DNA of 55,767 nucleotides, taken from assembly GCF_000381005.1 (NCBI RefSeq), contig NZ_KB908395.1, positions 1 to 55,767 on the forward strand. Direction: 5' to 3'. The notes under the pieces were generated by a model, which searched no databases, was not told the origin of the DNA, and saw only the letters and a program-made list of their open reading frames with translations. The position numbers were made by a program, and so were the translations under genes. Source of the stretch: Selenomonas bovis DSM 23594 (GTDB lineage: Bacteria; Bacillota; Negativicutes; Selenomonadales; Selenomonadaceae). Of this stretch, positions 25,459 through 34,812 are shown in pieces (within the stretch, counting starts at the first letter, position 1; each line of letters starts with the position of its first letter).

Positions 25459-26250
25459 ATGGAAATTCTTGTTTGCATCAAACAGGTACCTGGCTCGAAC
25501 AAGGTTGAGGTCGATCCGGTGACGGGCGTGCTGAAGCGCGATGGCGCGGACAGCAAGATGAATCCTTACGATCTTTATGCGCTCGAGGTCGGCATGGAGC
25601 TCAAGGAGCAGTACGGCGGCCGGGTGACGGTGCTGACGATGGGGCCGCCGCAGGCGAAGGCGGTGCTCTACGAGGCGTTCTCGATGGGTGCTGACGAGGG
25701 CGCGCTCGTCACGGACCGGAAGTTCGGCGGCGCGGACGTGCTCGCGACGAGCTACACGCTCTCGCAGGGTATCCGCCGTCTGGGCAAGTTCGACCTCATC
25801 CTCTGCGGCCTGCAGACGACGGACGGCGATACGGCACAGGTCGGCCCGGAGGTATCCGAGATGCTTGGGATTCCCTGCGTCTGCAACGTGAATGCCATCG
25901 GCGCGGTCAAGGCGGGCGGCATCACTGTGACGATGGAGATGTCGGAGGACATCGAGGAGCTCGATGTCTCGTTCCCCTGCCTGCTGACAGTGCAGAAGGA
26001 CATCATGCAGCCGCGGCTTCCTTCCTATAAACTCAAGCAGGCGACGAAGGATCGCAAGATCACCGTCTATACCTTCCAGGATATGGAGGATCAGGACGAG
26101 CACCATTACGGACTGAACGGTTCGGCAACGCAGGTGCAGCGCATTTTCCCGCCGACGTCTGATAAGGAGCAGAGGACGATCGAAGGGACGAGTGCAGAGA
26201 CGGCACAGCAGGTGCTGGATCTTTTGAAGCAGAAGAAATTCATCGCGTGA
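25459..26250 (+). CDS. lctB: Electron transfer flavoprotein beta subunit of lactate dehydrogenase complex
   Basis: A 263-residue EtfB. The conserved N-terminus ILVCIKQVPGSNKV, NPYDLYALE and LQTTDGDTAQVGPEVSEML are the features of bifurcating-type EtfB, which holds a second FAD where other EtfB proteins hold AMP. Together with the next two genes it matches the lctBCD set of Acetobacterium, in which lactate is oxidised with NAD+ by confurcation with reduced ferredoxin. AGGAGGGG lies 6 nt before the ATG. Operon spacing to lctC is 18 nt. Confidence 0.9.
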   Translation: MEILVCIKQVPGSNKVEVDPVTGVLKRDGADSKMNPYDLYALEVGMELKEQYGGRVTVLTMGPPQAKAVLYEAFSMGADEGALVTDRKFGGADVLATSYTLSQGIRRLGKFDLILCGLQTTDGDTAQVGPEVSEMLGIPCVCNVNAIGAVKAGGITVTMEMSEDIEELDVSFPCLLTVQKDIMQPRLPSYKLKQATKDRKITVYTFQDMEDQDEHHYGLNGSATQVQRIFPPTSDKEQRTIEGTSAETAQQVLDLLKQKKFIA

Positions 26251-26268
26251 GAGCAGGGGGAAAGAACG

Positions 26269-27468
26269 ATGGCAAAATTAGTTGTTCATCAGGACAAGAT
26301 TGATGATGTGCAGAAATTGATTTCCATCTGCCCGTTCGGCGCGATGGTGGAACATAACGGCAAGGTAGAGGTGACGGCAGCATGCCGCATGTGCCGCCTC
26401 TGCGTCAAGAAGGGCCCGAAGGGCGCGATGGAATACGTCGAGGACGAGCCTGTGCCGCAGGTCGACAAGAGCGCATGGCGCGGCATCGCCGTCTACGTCG
26501 ATCATGTCGAGGGGAACATCCATCCCGTGACGTTCGAGCTCCTCGGCAAGGCGCGGGAACTTGCGGACAAGATTCATCATCCTGTTTACGCGCTCTTCCT
26601 CGGCAATGAGATTGAGGAGCGGGCGGGGGAGCTTCTCCACTATGGGGCGGACAAGGTGTTTGTCTGCGACAAGGAGGAATTGCAGGATTTCAGCATCGAG
26701 ACGTATACGACGGCGTTCGAGCAGTTCATCCATGATGTGAAGCCGACGGCCATCCTCGTCGGTGCGACGCCTGTGGGACGCCAGCTGGCACCGCGTGTCG
26801 CCGCGCGCTTCCGTACGGGCCTCACGGCAGACTGTACGATCCTCGACATGCACGAGAATACCGATCTCGTGCAGATCCGTCCGGCGTTCGGCGGCAACAT
26901 CATGGCGGAGATCCTCACGCCGAACAGTCGCCCGCAGCTTGCGACCGTGCGCTACAAGGTCATGGACGCGCCAGAGCGCAGCGAAGAGGCAAAGGGAGAA
27001 ATCGTGCCGTTCGATGTACCGACAGAGAAGCTTGGCAGCCGCGTCACAGTCATTGGTATGAAAAAGAAGCCGAAGGAAAAGAGCATCGAGATGGCGGATG
27101 TGCTCGTGGTCGCAGGGCGCGGCGTGAAGAAAAAGGAAGACCTCTCGTTGCTGCGGGAGCTTGCCGATGCCTTGGGCGGCGAACTCGCCTGCACGCGCCC
27201 CCTGGTTGAGGCGGGCTGGCTCGACGCAAAGCACCAGATCGGTCTCTCCGGGCGCACGGTTCGACCGAAACTCATCATTACTTGCGGCGTTTCCGGCGCG
27301 ATCCAGTTCGTCGCGGGCATGGATCATTCCGATACGATTTTCGCCATCAATACAGACCCGAAAGCCTCGATTTTCAAGGCGGCGAATTATGCAGTCATCG
27401 GCGATCTCTATGAAATCGTTCCGCAGCTTCTGGCAGGAATCCGCGCGGGGAAAGGAAAAAGGGGATAA
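26269..27468 (+). CDS. lctC: Electron transfer flavoprotein alpha subunit with N-terminal ferredoxin domain
   Basis: A 399-residue EtfA. Residues 1-65 form an added iron-sulfur domain with Cys in SICPFGA and the cluster CRMCRLC, four cysteines in all, enough for one [4Fe-4S] centre. The EtfA body follows: [35 protein letters not shown], and the FAD site [20 protein letters not shown] through [20 protein letters not shown]. The ferredoxin extension is typical of lactate- and caffeyl-CoA-linked bifurcating Etf proteins. It lies 3 nt before lctD. Confidence 0.92.
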   Translation: MAKLVVHQDKIDDVQKLISICPFGAMVEHNGKVEVTAACRMCRLCVKKGPKGAMEYVEDEPVPQVDKSAWRGIAVYVDHVEGNIHPVTFELLGKARELADKIHHPVYALFLGNEIEERAGELLHYGADKVFVCDKEELQDFSIETYTTAFEQFIHDVKPTAILVGATPVGRQLAPRVAARFRTGLTADCTILDMHENTDLVQIRPAFGGNIMAEILTPNSRPQLATVRYKVMDAPERSEEAKGEIVPFDVPTEKLGSRVTVIGMKKKPKEKSIEMADVLVVAGRGVKKKEDLSLLRELADALGGELACTRPLVEAGWLDAKHQIGLSGRTVRPKLIITCGVSGAIQFVAGMDHSDTIFAINTDPKASIFKAANYAVIGDLYEIVPQLLAGIRAGKGKRG

Positions 27469-27470
27469 GT

Positions 27471-28871
27471 ATGTTTCAGAGAGTGACAGAAAACGACTAC
27501 AAAGCGATTGCCGCCATCATTGGCGATGAGGAGCGGGTTCTTTTTGCAGAAACCATCCATGAGGAATACAGCCATGACGAGCTTTCGAGCGAGCATATCT
27601 ATCCTGACATCGTCGTGCGCGTCCAGTCCGCAGAGGAAGTCTCGAAGGTTATGGCCTATGCGTCGGAGCATCATATCGCTGTGACGCCGCGCGGCGCCGG
27701 CACGGGACTTGTCGGCGCGTCCGTGGCAGTCGAGCATGGCATCATGATCGATATGACGCTCATGAACCATATCCTTGAGCTCGATGAGGACAACCTGACG
27801 CTGACGGTGGAGCCGGGTGTCCTGCTCATGGAGATCGCAGCATACGTTGAGGAGCGCGGCTTCCTCTATCCGCCGGATCCCGGTGAGAAATCGGCGACCA
27901 TCGGCGGCAACATCAGCACGAACGCAGGCGGCATGCGCGCCGTGAAATACGGCGTGACGCGCGACTATGTCCGCGGACTGGAGGTTGTGCTCGCAGATGG
28001 TACGATCCTGCATCTCGGCGGCAAGGTTGTCAAAAACAGCTCCGGCTATGACCTCAAGGATATGATCGTTGGCTCGGAGGGCACGCTCGCCATCGTGACG
28101 AAGGCCATCCTCAAGCTCATGCCACTGCCGCGCAAGCGCGTGAGCCTGCTCATCCCGTTCCCCACGCTTGCGCAGGCCATTGGCACAGTGCCGCGCATCA
28201 TCCGCTCAAAGGCCATCCCGACGGCCATCGAGTTCATGGAGCGCGATGTCATCCTCGACTCCGAACAGTATCTCGGCAGGAAGTTCCCGGACAACCAGGC
28301 GGATGCCTACCTGCTGCTACAGTTCGACGGCAATACGATGGAGGAGATCGCCTCCTACTATGATGAGACGGCGCAGATCTGCCTCGAACAGGGCGCCATC
28401 GATATCCTCATTGCGGACACGGAGGAGCGCAACGAGCCGGTATGGAAATCGCGTGGCGCCTTCCTCGAGGCCATCAAGAGCTCGACGTCCGCGATGGATG
28501 AGGTCGACGTCGTCGTGCCGCGCAACCGCGTGCATGAGTTCGTCGAGTTCGCGCATGCGCTGCCGAAGGAAATCGGCGCGCGCATCAAGCTCTTTGGTCA
28601 TGCCGGCGACGGCAATCTGCACGTCTATGTGCTGCGCGACAAGCTCTCTGATGAGGAGTGGCAGAAGGTCCTCGACCTCGCCATGGAGAAGATGTACGCG
28701 AAAGCCCGCGCACTCGACGGACAAGTTTCCGGCGAGCACGGCATCGGTCTTGCGAAGCGTTCCTATCTCAAACAGTCGCTGCCGCCGGAGCAGATTGCCC
28801 TGATGCAGCGCGTCAAGAAGGCCTTCGATCCGCAGGGTATCCTGAATCCTCATAAGGTCTGCGAGGACTGA
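27471..28871 (+). CDS. lctD: FAD-linked lactate dehydrogenase catalytic subunit (GlcD family)
   Basis: A 466-residue flavoprotein of the GlcD/D-lactate dehydrogenase family. The FAD domain includes [13 protein letters not shown] and [21 protein letters not shown]; the C-terminal domain has the metal-binding-like [17 protein letters not shown] and [11 protein letters not shown], then the family end [12 protein letters not shown]. With LctBC it forms the complex that oxidises lactate to pyruvate. A glycolate oxidase role is the alternative, but the etf neighbours favour lactate. A GGGGAT site precedes the ATG. Confidence 0.9.
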   Translation: MFQRVTENDYKAIAAIIGDEERVLFAETIHEEYSHDELSSEHIYPDIVVRVQSAEEVSKVMAYASEHHIAVTPRGAGTGLVGASVAVEHGIMIDMTLMNHILELDEDNLTLTVEPGVLLMEIAAYVEERGFLYPPDPGEKSATIGGNISTNAGGMRAVKYGVTRDYVRGLEVVLADGTILHLGGKVVKNSSGYDLKDMIVGSEGTLAIVTKAILKLMPLPRKRVSLLIPFPTLAQAIGTVPRIIRSKAIPTAIEFMERDVILDSEQYLGRKFPDNQADAYLLLQFDGNTMEEIASYYDETAQICLEQGAIDILIADTEERNEPVWKSRGAFLEAIKSSTSAMDEVDVVVPRNRVHEFVEFAHALPKEIGARIKLFGHAGDGNLHVYVLRDKLSDEEWQKVLDLAMEKMYAKARALDGQVSGEHGIGLAKRSYLKQSLPPEQIALMQRVKKAFDPQGILNPHKVCED

Positions 28872-28893
28872 GAAGAAATCACGGTGATAGCTT

Positions 28894-28938
28894 AAAACCA
28901 TCTGTTGCAAAGCGTATGCTTTCCACAGGTGGTTTTTT
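28894..28938 (+). terminator. lctBCD terminator
   Basis: Stem AAAACCATCTGT / ACAGGTGGTTTT (28894-28905 with 28925-28936), followed by TT. Confidence 0.85.
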
Positions 28939-29015
28939 GTGCCGCATACGATGGAGCGCTGCAAAGCGGATTGCCGTCTTATTTTCCATCAGCACAGACG
29001 GGAGAAAACGATAGA

Positions 29016-29066
29016 TTGACATATATCAATGTATATGCTAGAATAAATGCATTGATGATCATCAAT
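29016..29066 (+). promoter_or_regulatory. ars promoter and ArsR operator-like palindromes
   Basis: TTGACA (29016-29021), 17-nt spacer, TAGAAT (29039-29044). The spacer carries ATATATCAATGTATAT and a perfect 16-bp palindrome ATTGATGATCATCAAT lies at 29051-29066, a likely ArsR site. A related ATATATCAATATATA recurs at 29494-29508 before arsD. Confidence 0.8.
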
Positions 29067-29126
29067 ACAAAAGAATGCGGGCTGATCCGGCGTTCTTCAG
29101 CATCATGTCAAGGGAGGACGATCTGT

Positions 29127-29444
29127 ATGCAGGGACAGCAGCATGATTTCGTCAAAATCGCGAAAGCGCTTTCGGATGACAATCGTCTCCGTATCCTGAC
29201 TTCCTTGCGGGAGGGGGAGAAGTGTGCCTGCGAGCTGTTGACGGATTTGCGCATCTCGCAGCCGACGCTGTCGCATCACATGAAGATCCTCTGCGATGCG
29301 GGATTGGTCACCTGCCGTCGGGATCGCCGCTGGGCGTATTACTCGACGGACGCGCGGGAGATCGACGCCGTCGCCGAGGAGTTTCAGGCGAGGTTCCGTC
29401 CCGTGGCGCAGGCTGCGTGCGCTCGCTGTGATGGGAGGGTGTAG
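29127..29444 (+). CDS. arsR: ArsR-family metalloregulator
   Basis: A 105-residue winged-helix repressor expected to leave DNA on binding arsenite. Winged-helix core: IAKALSDDNRLRILTSL, then the recognition helix region RISQPTLSHHMKIL. The CACELL segment (Cys in GEKCACELL) matches the ELCVCDL arsenic-binding site; a further CARC is at the C-terminus. GGGAGG lies 9 nt before ATG 29127. A terminator-like hairpin follows, so downstream genes may be partly uncoupled. Confidence 0.92.
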   Translation: MQGQQHDFVKIAKALSDDNRLRILTSLREGEKCACELLTDLRISQPTLSHHMKILCDAGLVTCRRDRRWAYYSTDAREIDAVAEEFQARFRPVAQAACARCDGRV

Positions 29445-29448
29445 CGGT

Positions 29449-29478
29449 AAAAAGAAGCGCTTTGCGCGTTTTCTTTTT
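29449..29478 (+). terminator. Hairpin between arsR and arsD
   Basis: Stem AAAAAGAAGCGC with GCGCGTTTTCTTTTT ending in a T-rich arm. It could cut arsR expression off from arsDA or serve as an attenuator. Confidence 0.65.
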
Positions 29479-29527
29479 GGCCTACACATTCATATATATC
29501 AATATATAAATCAATGGAGGAATCGTC

Positions 29528-29992
29528 ATGAAGAATATCCGTATTTTTGAACCTGCGATGTGCTGCGCGACGGGGCTTTGCGGGCCATCCATCGATCCCG
29601 AGCTCCTGCGCATTTCTACGCTGCTTTCCTCGTTGAAGGAAAAGGGAATTGTCGTGGAACGGTATAATCTCACGAGCCATCCGCAGGTATTCGCGCAGAA
29701 CGAGGCGGTCAAAGAGCTTTTGTCAAAGCATGGGACGGCGATTCTACCCGTGACCACCAGTGGGGATGATGTCGTGCTGACGGGCCGCTATCCGACGAAT
29801 CAGGAAGTGCTTGCTTGGCTGCAGGTCGATGCGCAGGCCATCGGGCTCAAAGAGGAGCCGGCATGCTGTGCGGCAGAGACGGCATCTGGCTGCTCTTGCA
29901 GCGCAGCGGGATGCGCTGCGGATGAGGATGTAGCAGCGGGCACAGGTTGCTGCTGTTCCGCAGAGGAGGGAGACCATCATGGAACGATTTGA
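29528..29992 (+). CDS. arsD: Arsenic metallochaperone ArsD
   Basis: A 154-residue ArsD that hands arsenite or antimonite to ArsA. The essential triad is present as MCCATGLCG (Cys12, Cys13, Cys18). The thioredoxin-like body continues to about residue 110. The C-terminal tail is unusually cysteine-rich (CCAAE, GCSCSAAGC, GCCCSAEE, nine cysteines), more than the vicinal pairs of E. coli ArsD. It overlaps arsA by 14 nt. GGAGG precedes the start. Confidence 0.94.
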   Translation: MKNIRIFEPAMCCATGLCGPSIDPELLRISTLLSSLKEKGIVVERYNLTSHPQVFAQNEAVKELLSKHGTAILPVTTSGDDVVLTGRYPTNQEVLAWLQVDAQAIGLKEEPACCAAETASGCSCSAAGCAADEDVAAGTGCCCSAEEGDHHGTI

Positions 29993-31715
29993 TCCCGCAA
30001 ACGTCGTCCAGACGAAATATCTGTTTTTCACTGGGAAAGGCGGCGTGGGCAAGACGTCCACTGCGTGCGCCACAGCCGTCTATCTCGCGGATCACGGCAA
30101 ACGCGTCTTGCTGGTGAGTACGGATCCGGCTTCCAACCTGCAGGATGTGTTTTCTCTGGCCCTGGATCGCAAGGGAACGGAGATACCACAGGCACCGGGC
30201 CTTTTCGTTGCCAACCTCGATCCCATCAAGGCAGCGGAGGAGTATCGTGAGAGCGTCGTCGCGGCGTACCGCGGCGTGCTGCCCGAGGCAGCCATCGAGA
30301 ATATGCGGGAGCAGCTTTCTGGCTCCTGTACAACGGAAATCGCGGCATTCAACGAGTTCTCCAGCTTCCTGACCGACGAGGCGCTGAACAGGCGATACGA
30401 TCATATCATCTTCGATACCGCGCCGACAGGACATACGCTGCGCCTGCTGCAGCTGCCGTCCGCCTGGAGCGGCTTCATCGAGCAGAGCAAGCATGGAGCT
30501 TCCTGCCTCGGACAGCTCTCCGGACTGGCGGACAAAAGAAAGCTCTATGAGACGGCTGTCCGCACCTTGTCGGACGGAGGCAAGACGACGCTGCTGCTCG
30601 TAGCGCGGCTGGAAGAAACGCCGCTGAAAGAAGCGGAGCGTGCGGCTGAGGAATTGCGAGGGCTGGGCATCTTGCGCCAGGTACTCATCCTCAATGCCGT
30701 GGCGCCTCCGGGAGATGATGCGGTTTCGGCGGCGCTCTATAAGAAGCAGAGACAGGCGCTCGCACACATGCCGGAAGGGCTGCGCCGTATGGCTTCGTAT
30801 GAGATTCCGCTGCGGGCCTACAATATCACGGGTATCGCACATGTGCGGGATATGCTGCGGACGGATCATCTGGAGGACGCGCAGGCGGCCGTTCGGGCAA
30901 GGGAAGGCCATCGGCTGTCCGATCTTGTTGACGATTTGGTGAGACATCGGAGGAAGGTCATTTTCACGATGGGCAAAGGCGGTGTCGGCAAGACGACGAT
31001 TGCCGCTGCCATCGCGCTGGCACTCGCGGAGAGAGGAGAGTGCGTACATCTCGCGACGACGGACCCGGCCGCACATCTGAAATTCGTCCTCGATGAGGGA
31101 AGCGGCATTCGTACGAGCTATATCGACGAAAAGAAGGAACTGAAGAAATATCAGGAGGATGTCATCCGGGAAGCGATGGCAGGCGGCATCGCACCGGCAG
31201 ATCTCGACTATATCAAGGAGGATCTGCGGTCTCCCTGTACGCAGGAGATTGCCGTCTTTCGTGCGTTTGCGGAGATCGTCGCGCAGGCGGAGGACGAGAT
31301 CGTCGTCATCGATACGGCGCCGACAGGTCATACGCTGCTGCTGCTGGAGTCAACAGCGGCATACGACCGCGAACTGAAGCGCTCGCAGGGGAAGACGCCG
31401 GCATCGGTCAAGAAACTGTTGCCGCGTCTGAAGAGCGAGGAGACGGAGACTGTGATCGTCACGCTGCCGGAGGCGACGCCTGTCTACGAGGCGGAGCGGC
31501 TGCGCGAGGATTTGCAGCGCGCGCAGCTGCAGGTGAGATGGTGGGTGGTCAACCGCTCTTTCCTGGGACTGGAGACAAAAAATCCGCTTCTGCGCGCACG
31601 AGCTGCGCAGGAAGCGGCGTGGATTGATGAAGTGAATCGCAAAACCAGCGGACGGGAAGTGCTCATCCCCTGGAAAGCGGAATCGCTGAAGGGTGCGGCG
31701 CTGCTGTCGCTCTGA
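29979..31715 (+). CDS. arsA: Arsenite-activated ATPase ArsA
   Basis: A 578-residue duplicated ATPase. Two P-loops, TGKGGVGKTST near residue 20 and MGKGGVGKTTI near 330, and two DTAPTGHTL signal regions are seen. Candidate arsenite-binding cysteines are in LSGSCTTEI, GASCLGQL and LRSPCTQEI, in keeping with the three of E. coli ArsA. ArsA normally powers the ArsB channel, but no arsB is next to it. It may pair with an efflux protein elsewhere. Full length, no damage visible. Confidence 0.95.
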   Translation: MERFDPANVVQTKYLFFTGKGGVGKTSTACATAVYLADHGKRVLLVSTDPASNLQDVFSLALDRKGTEIPQAPGLFVANLDPIKAAEEYRESVVAAYRGVLPEAAIENMREQLSGSCTTEIAAFNEFSSFLTDEALNRRYDHIIFDTAPTGHTLRLLQLPSAWSGFIEQSKHGASCLGQLSGLADKRKLYETAVRTLSDGGKTTLLLVARLEETPLKEAERAAEELRGLGILRQVLILNAVAPPGDDAVSAALYKKQRQALAHMPEGLRRMASYEIPLRAYNITGIAHVRDMLRTDHLEDAQAAVRAREGHRLSDLVDDLVRHRRKVIFTMGKGGVGKTTIAAAIALALAERGECVHLATTDPAAHLKFVLDEGSGIRTSYIDEKKELKKYQEDVIREAMAGGIAPADLDYIKEDLRSPCTQEIAVFRAFAEIVAQAEDEIVVIDTAPTGHTLLLLESTAAYDRELKRSQGKTPASVKKLLPRLKSEETETVIVTLPEATPVYEAERLREDLQRAQLQVRWWVVNRSFLGLETKNPLLRARAAQEAAWIDEVNRKTSGREVLIPWKAESLKGAALLSL

Positions 31716-31731
31716 GCGGTGGCAGATTGAT

Positions 31732-31772
31732 AGCGGAGACAGCGTGCGTCAGGCAGCGGTCTCTGCTTTTTG
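31732..31772. terminator. Terminator between arsA and the convergent MFS gene
   Basis: Stem AGCGGAGAC / GTCTCTGCT (31732-31740 with 31759-31767) followed by TTTT on the plus strand. It overlaps the 3' end of the MFS gene. Confidence 0.75.
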
Positions 31773-32936
31773 CGTGCGCGCATTTTCTGGATAAGGCGTT
31801 GCTGCGGCGACAAAGATGGAGAGGATGAGCGGCAGCGTCGTGAGGAGCAGGGCCGGGGCGAGGCCGATCTGGTCGGCGATGGCTGCCGTGAGGGCGGCGC
31901 CGAGGCTGCCGAAGCCGAAGGAGAGGCCCATCATCATGCCCGAGGCCATGCCGGCGCTGCCGGGCATCGCGCGCTGTGCCCAGACGATGGAGCTCGGCTG
32001 GGAGGCGATGAGGAAAGCGCCGGAGAGGAAGAGCGCGAGCAGCGAAAGCGGTGCTGTCCCCGCGTGCGTGAAGAAATAAGCGGTCGGCGCGACGGCGAGG
32101 ATGAGTGCGCCGAGGATGATGCGCTTGTGGCCGAAGCGGTCGCCGAGCATGCCGCCCGTGATGCCGCCGCACGCGCAGCCGGCGAGGAAGAGCGTGAGGA
32201 GCGTGCCGGAGATCATCGCGGAGTAGCCGGCGCTCACGAGCAGCAGCGGCAGGAAGGTCGAGACGGCGACATGCGTCCAGCAGCGCAGTCCCATTGCGAT
32301 GTTGAGACGGACAACGGAAGGATTCCGCAGCATCTTGCGAAGCGGCAGGCGGTCAGAGGGAGATGTCTCCTGTATCGTCGAGAAGCGGGCGAGCCCGGAA
32401 TACGCGTAAAGTCCCATCATGCAGAGGCTCGGCAGGATGAGCCAGGGAAGTGCGGAGAGCGGCAGGGCCTGCGTATAGGCGACGATGACGACGGGCGCGA
32501 ACGCGAAGCCGATGTTGCCGCCTGCCACATAGAGTGACATGGACTGTCCCTGTCGGCCGGCAGGCGCGACCTTGGCGACGAGCGAGGAGCCGAGCGGGTG
32601 GAAGGCGGAGACAGAGAGCCCCGTGAGCGCGATCAGCAGGAAGAGCATCGCCTTCGTCGTGAGAAAACCGATCGTGCAGATGCAGATGGCGCCGAACGGG
32701 ATGACGGGGATAAGCAGCCAGCTCATGCGGTGGCGATCCATGAGAAAGCCGAACACCGGCTGCATCATGTTGCTCGCGATGCTCATGACCATGACGAGCA
32801 GCCCGGAGAGCGTGAGCGAGAGGTCGAGCCGCGGCATGATGATGGGCAGCAGCACCGGCAGGAAGTTGCAGTAGAAATCGTTGAAGAGATGGCCAAGTGC
32901 CAGTAAGACAACAGAAACACGGGCGGAAAACCGCAT
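31749..32936 (-). CDS. MFS transporter, fosmidomycin-resistance-like
   Basis: A major-facilitator membrane protein of about 395 residues with roughly twelve apolar segments. The N-terminus VVLLALGHLFNDFYCNFLPVLLP and LFNDF motif resemble the FsR/fosmidomycin-resistance branch; MFS loop motifs GFLMDRHR and GGMLGDRFGHKR are seen. The substrate is unknown. The first ATG (32948) touches its ribosome site, so I favour 32936. It has its own consensus promoter and an operator-like dyad. Convergence with arsA could be accidental. Confidence 0.82.
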   Translation of the reverse strand: MRFSARVSVVLLALGHLFNDFYCNFLPVLLPIIMPRLDLSLTLSGLLVMVMSIASNMMQPVFGFLMDRHRMSWLLIPVIPFGAICICTIGFLTTKAMLFLLIALTGLSVSAFHPLGSSLVAKVAPAGRQGQSMSLYVAGGNIGFAFAPVVIVAYTQALPLSALPWLILPSLCMMGLYAYSGLARFSTIQETSPSDRLPLRKMLRNPSVVRLNIAMGLRCWTHVAVSTFLPLLLVSAGYSAMISGTLLTLFLAGCACGGITGGMLGDRFGHKRIILGALILAVAPTAYFFTHAGTAPLSLLALFLSGAFLIASQPSSIVWAQRAMPGSAGMASGMMMGLSFGFGSLGAALTAAIADQIGLAPALLLTTLPLILSIFVAAATPYPENARTQKAETAA

Positions 32937-32956
32937 GAAATATCGCATCCTTTCTT

Positions 32957-33013
32957 TACGATCAATCGTTAAGATGGTTTCATCATTATAGAAAGAATGC
33001 GAATTTCTGTCAA
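32957..33013 (-). promoter_or_regulatory. Consensus promoter and dyad before the MFS gene
   Basis: Minus strand: TTGACA (33008-33013), 17-nt spacer, TATAAT (32985-32990). Downstream, TTACGATCAATCGTTAA (32957-32973) is a near-perfect inverted repeat between promoter and gene, a likely regulator site. Confidence 0.8.
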
Positions 33014-33050
33014 ATTCTCGGAAATCTTCCAGAAACGCGGGTGTGGGCTA

Positions 33051-33101
33051 TTGGTTTTTCCTGCTGGTCTTGCTATAATAATAGATACATCTTTGTATCT
33101 G
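33051..33101 (+). promoter_or_regulatory. Promoter of the ACT-domain gene with leader hairpin
   Basis: TTGGTT (33051-33056), 17-nt spacer, TATAAT (33074-33079). The start of the transcript holds AGATACA-TCTT-TGTATCT (33084-33101). Confidence 0.7.
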
Positions 33102-33162
33102 TGCATTGTCTCCATGACTTTTGGGAGTGCACAAAGTGTCGCTGTGAAGGAGAAATGTCTCA

Positions 33163-33435
33163 ATGAAATTAGTCGTTACCATCGTCGGCAAGGACCGCGT
33201 CGGCATCATCGCCACGGTGAGCTCCGTCCTTGCGGAGAACAATGTCAACATCCTCAATATCAACCAGAACATCATGGAAGGCTTCTTCAACATGGTCATG
33301 ATCGCCGAGATGAGCGAGGACAGCAAGCTGAAGCTCGGCGAGCTGCAGAAGGTCCTCAAGGACAAGGGCGAGGAAATGGGGCTTGACATCAAGGCCCAGC
33401 ACATGGACATCTTCAATGTCACGCACAACGTCTGA
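33163..33435 (+). CDS. ACT domain protein (UPF0237)
   Basis: A 90-residue stand-alone ACT domain ([22 protein letters not shown]). ACT domains bind amino acids, but the ligand of this family is not known. It nearly always precedes a UPF0210 gene, as here, 14 nt apart, so the two likely act together. GAAGGAGAAAT precedes the start. Confidence 0.92.
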   Translation: MKLVVTIVGKDRVGIIATVSSVLAENNVNILNINQNIMEGFFNMVMIAEMSEDSKLKLGELQKVLKDKGEEMGLDIKAQHMDIFNVTHNV

Positions 33436-33449
33436 GGAGGCTTCTTCAT

Positions 33450-34811
33450 TTGATTACCATTGATGATATTTTTGAAACGAATCGGATGATTACGGAGAAC
33501 AAGCTCGACGTGCGCACGATCACGATGGGCATTTCCCTGCGCGACTGCGCGCATCCGAACATCACGAAGTTCTGCCAGAACATCTATGACAAGATCACGA
33601 AGTCGGCGGAATTCCTCGTGAAGACAGGCGAGGACATCGAGGCGGAGTACGGCATCCCCATCATCCATAAGCGCATCTCGGTCACGCCGATCGCCATCGC
33701 GGCGGATGCCTGCGAGACGGATACCTATGTGCCGGTGGCGGAGGCGCTCGACCGTGCGGGCAAGGAGGTCGGCGTCAATTTCATCGGCGGTTTCTCCGCA
33801 CTCGTGGAGAAGGGCTACACGAAGGGTGACCGCACGCTCATCCAGTCGATCCCACAGGCGCTCGCGACGACGGATATCGTCTGTTCCTCTGTCAATCTCG
33901 GCTCGACGAAGGCCGGCATCAACATGGACTGCGTGCGCGAGATGGGTGAGGTCATCAAGCGCACGGCGGAGCTCACGCGGGAGCAGGAGGCGCTCGGCTG
34001 CGCGAAGCTCGTCGTGTTCTGCAATGCGCCGGGAGACAACCCGTTCATGGCGGGGGCGTTCCACGGCGTCAGCGAGGGCGACAAGGTCGTGAGCGTCGGC
34101 GTCAGCGGTCCGGGCGTCGTGAAGCACGCGCTCGAGGGCATGAAGGGCGCGGATTTCACCGAGGTCGCGGAGACCATCAAGAAGACGGCGTTCAAGATTA
34201 CGCGCGTGGGCCAGATGGTCGCGCGCGAGGCGAGCAAGCGCCTCGGCGTACCGTTCGGCATCATCGACCTCTCCCTCGCGCCGACGCCGGCCGTCGGTGA
34301 CAGCGTCGCGCGCATCCTCGAGGAGATGGGACTGGAGGCGTGCGGTGCGCCGGGTACGACGGCGGCGCTGGCGATGCTCAACGATGCCGTGAAGAAGGGC
34401 GGCCTCATGGCGTCCTCCCATGTCGGCGGCCTCTCGGGCGCATTCATCCCCGTGAGCGAGGACGAGGGTATGATCCACGCCGTCTCGCAGGGCAGCCTCT
34501 CCATCGAGAAGCTCGAGGCCATGACCTGCGTCTGCTCCGTCGGTCTCGACATGATCGCCATCGAGGGCGATACGACGGCGGCGACGATCTCCGGCATCAT
34601 CGCGGACGAGGCGGCCATCGGCATGATCAACAACAAGACGACGGCTGTGCGCGTCATCCCTGTGCCGGGCAAGAAGGTCGGCGATACGGTCGAGTTCGGC
34701 GGCCTGCTCGGCTATTGCCCGATCGTGCCCGTGCGCAACCAGTACAGCTCAGCGGCGTTCATCGCGCGCGGCGGACGCATCCCGGCACCGGTGCGCAGCC
34801 TCACGAACTGA
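33450..34811 (+). CDS. UPF0210 (DUF711) family protein
   Basis: A 453-residue protein matching UPF0210 in full. Landmarks include [52 protein letters not shown] and [13 protein letters not shown] at the C-terminus. The fold is related to PFL-like glycyl-radical-fold proteins, but no function is established. It starts with TTG, placed by GAGGAGG 7-8 nt upstream. It is followed directly by nth (1 nt gap). Confidence 0.9.
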   Translation: MITIDDIFETNRMITENKLDVRTITMGISLRDCAHPNITKFCQNIYDKITKSAEFLVKTGEDIEAEYGIPIIHKRISVTPIAIAADACETDTYVPVAEALDRAGKEVGVNFIGGFSALVEKGYTKGDRTLIQSIPQALATTDIVCSSVNLGSTKAGINMDCVREMGEVIKRTAELTREQEALGCAKLVVFCNAPGDNPFMAGAFHGVSEGDKVVSVGVSGPGVVKHALEGMKGADFTEVAETIKKTAFKITRVGQMVAREASKRLGVPFGIIDLSLAPTPAVGDSVARILEEMGLEACGAPGTTAALAMLNDAVKKGGLMASSHVGGLSGAFIPVSEDEGMIHAVSQGSLSIEKLEAMTCVCSVGLDMIAIEGDTTAATISGIIADEAAIGMINNKTTAVRVIPVPGKKVGDTVEFGGLLGYCPIVPVRNQYSSAAFIARGGRIPAPVRSLTN

Positions 34812-34812
34812 T

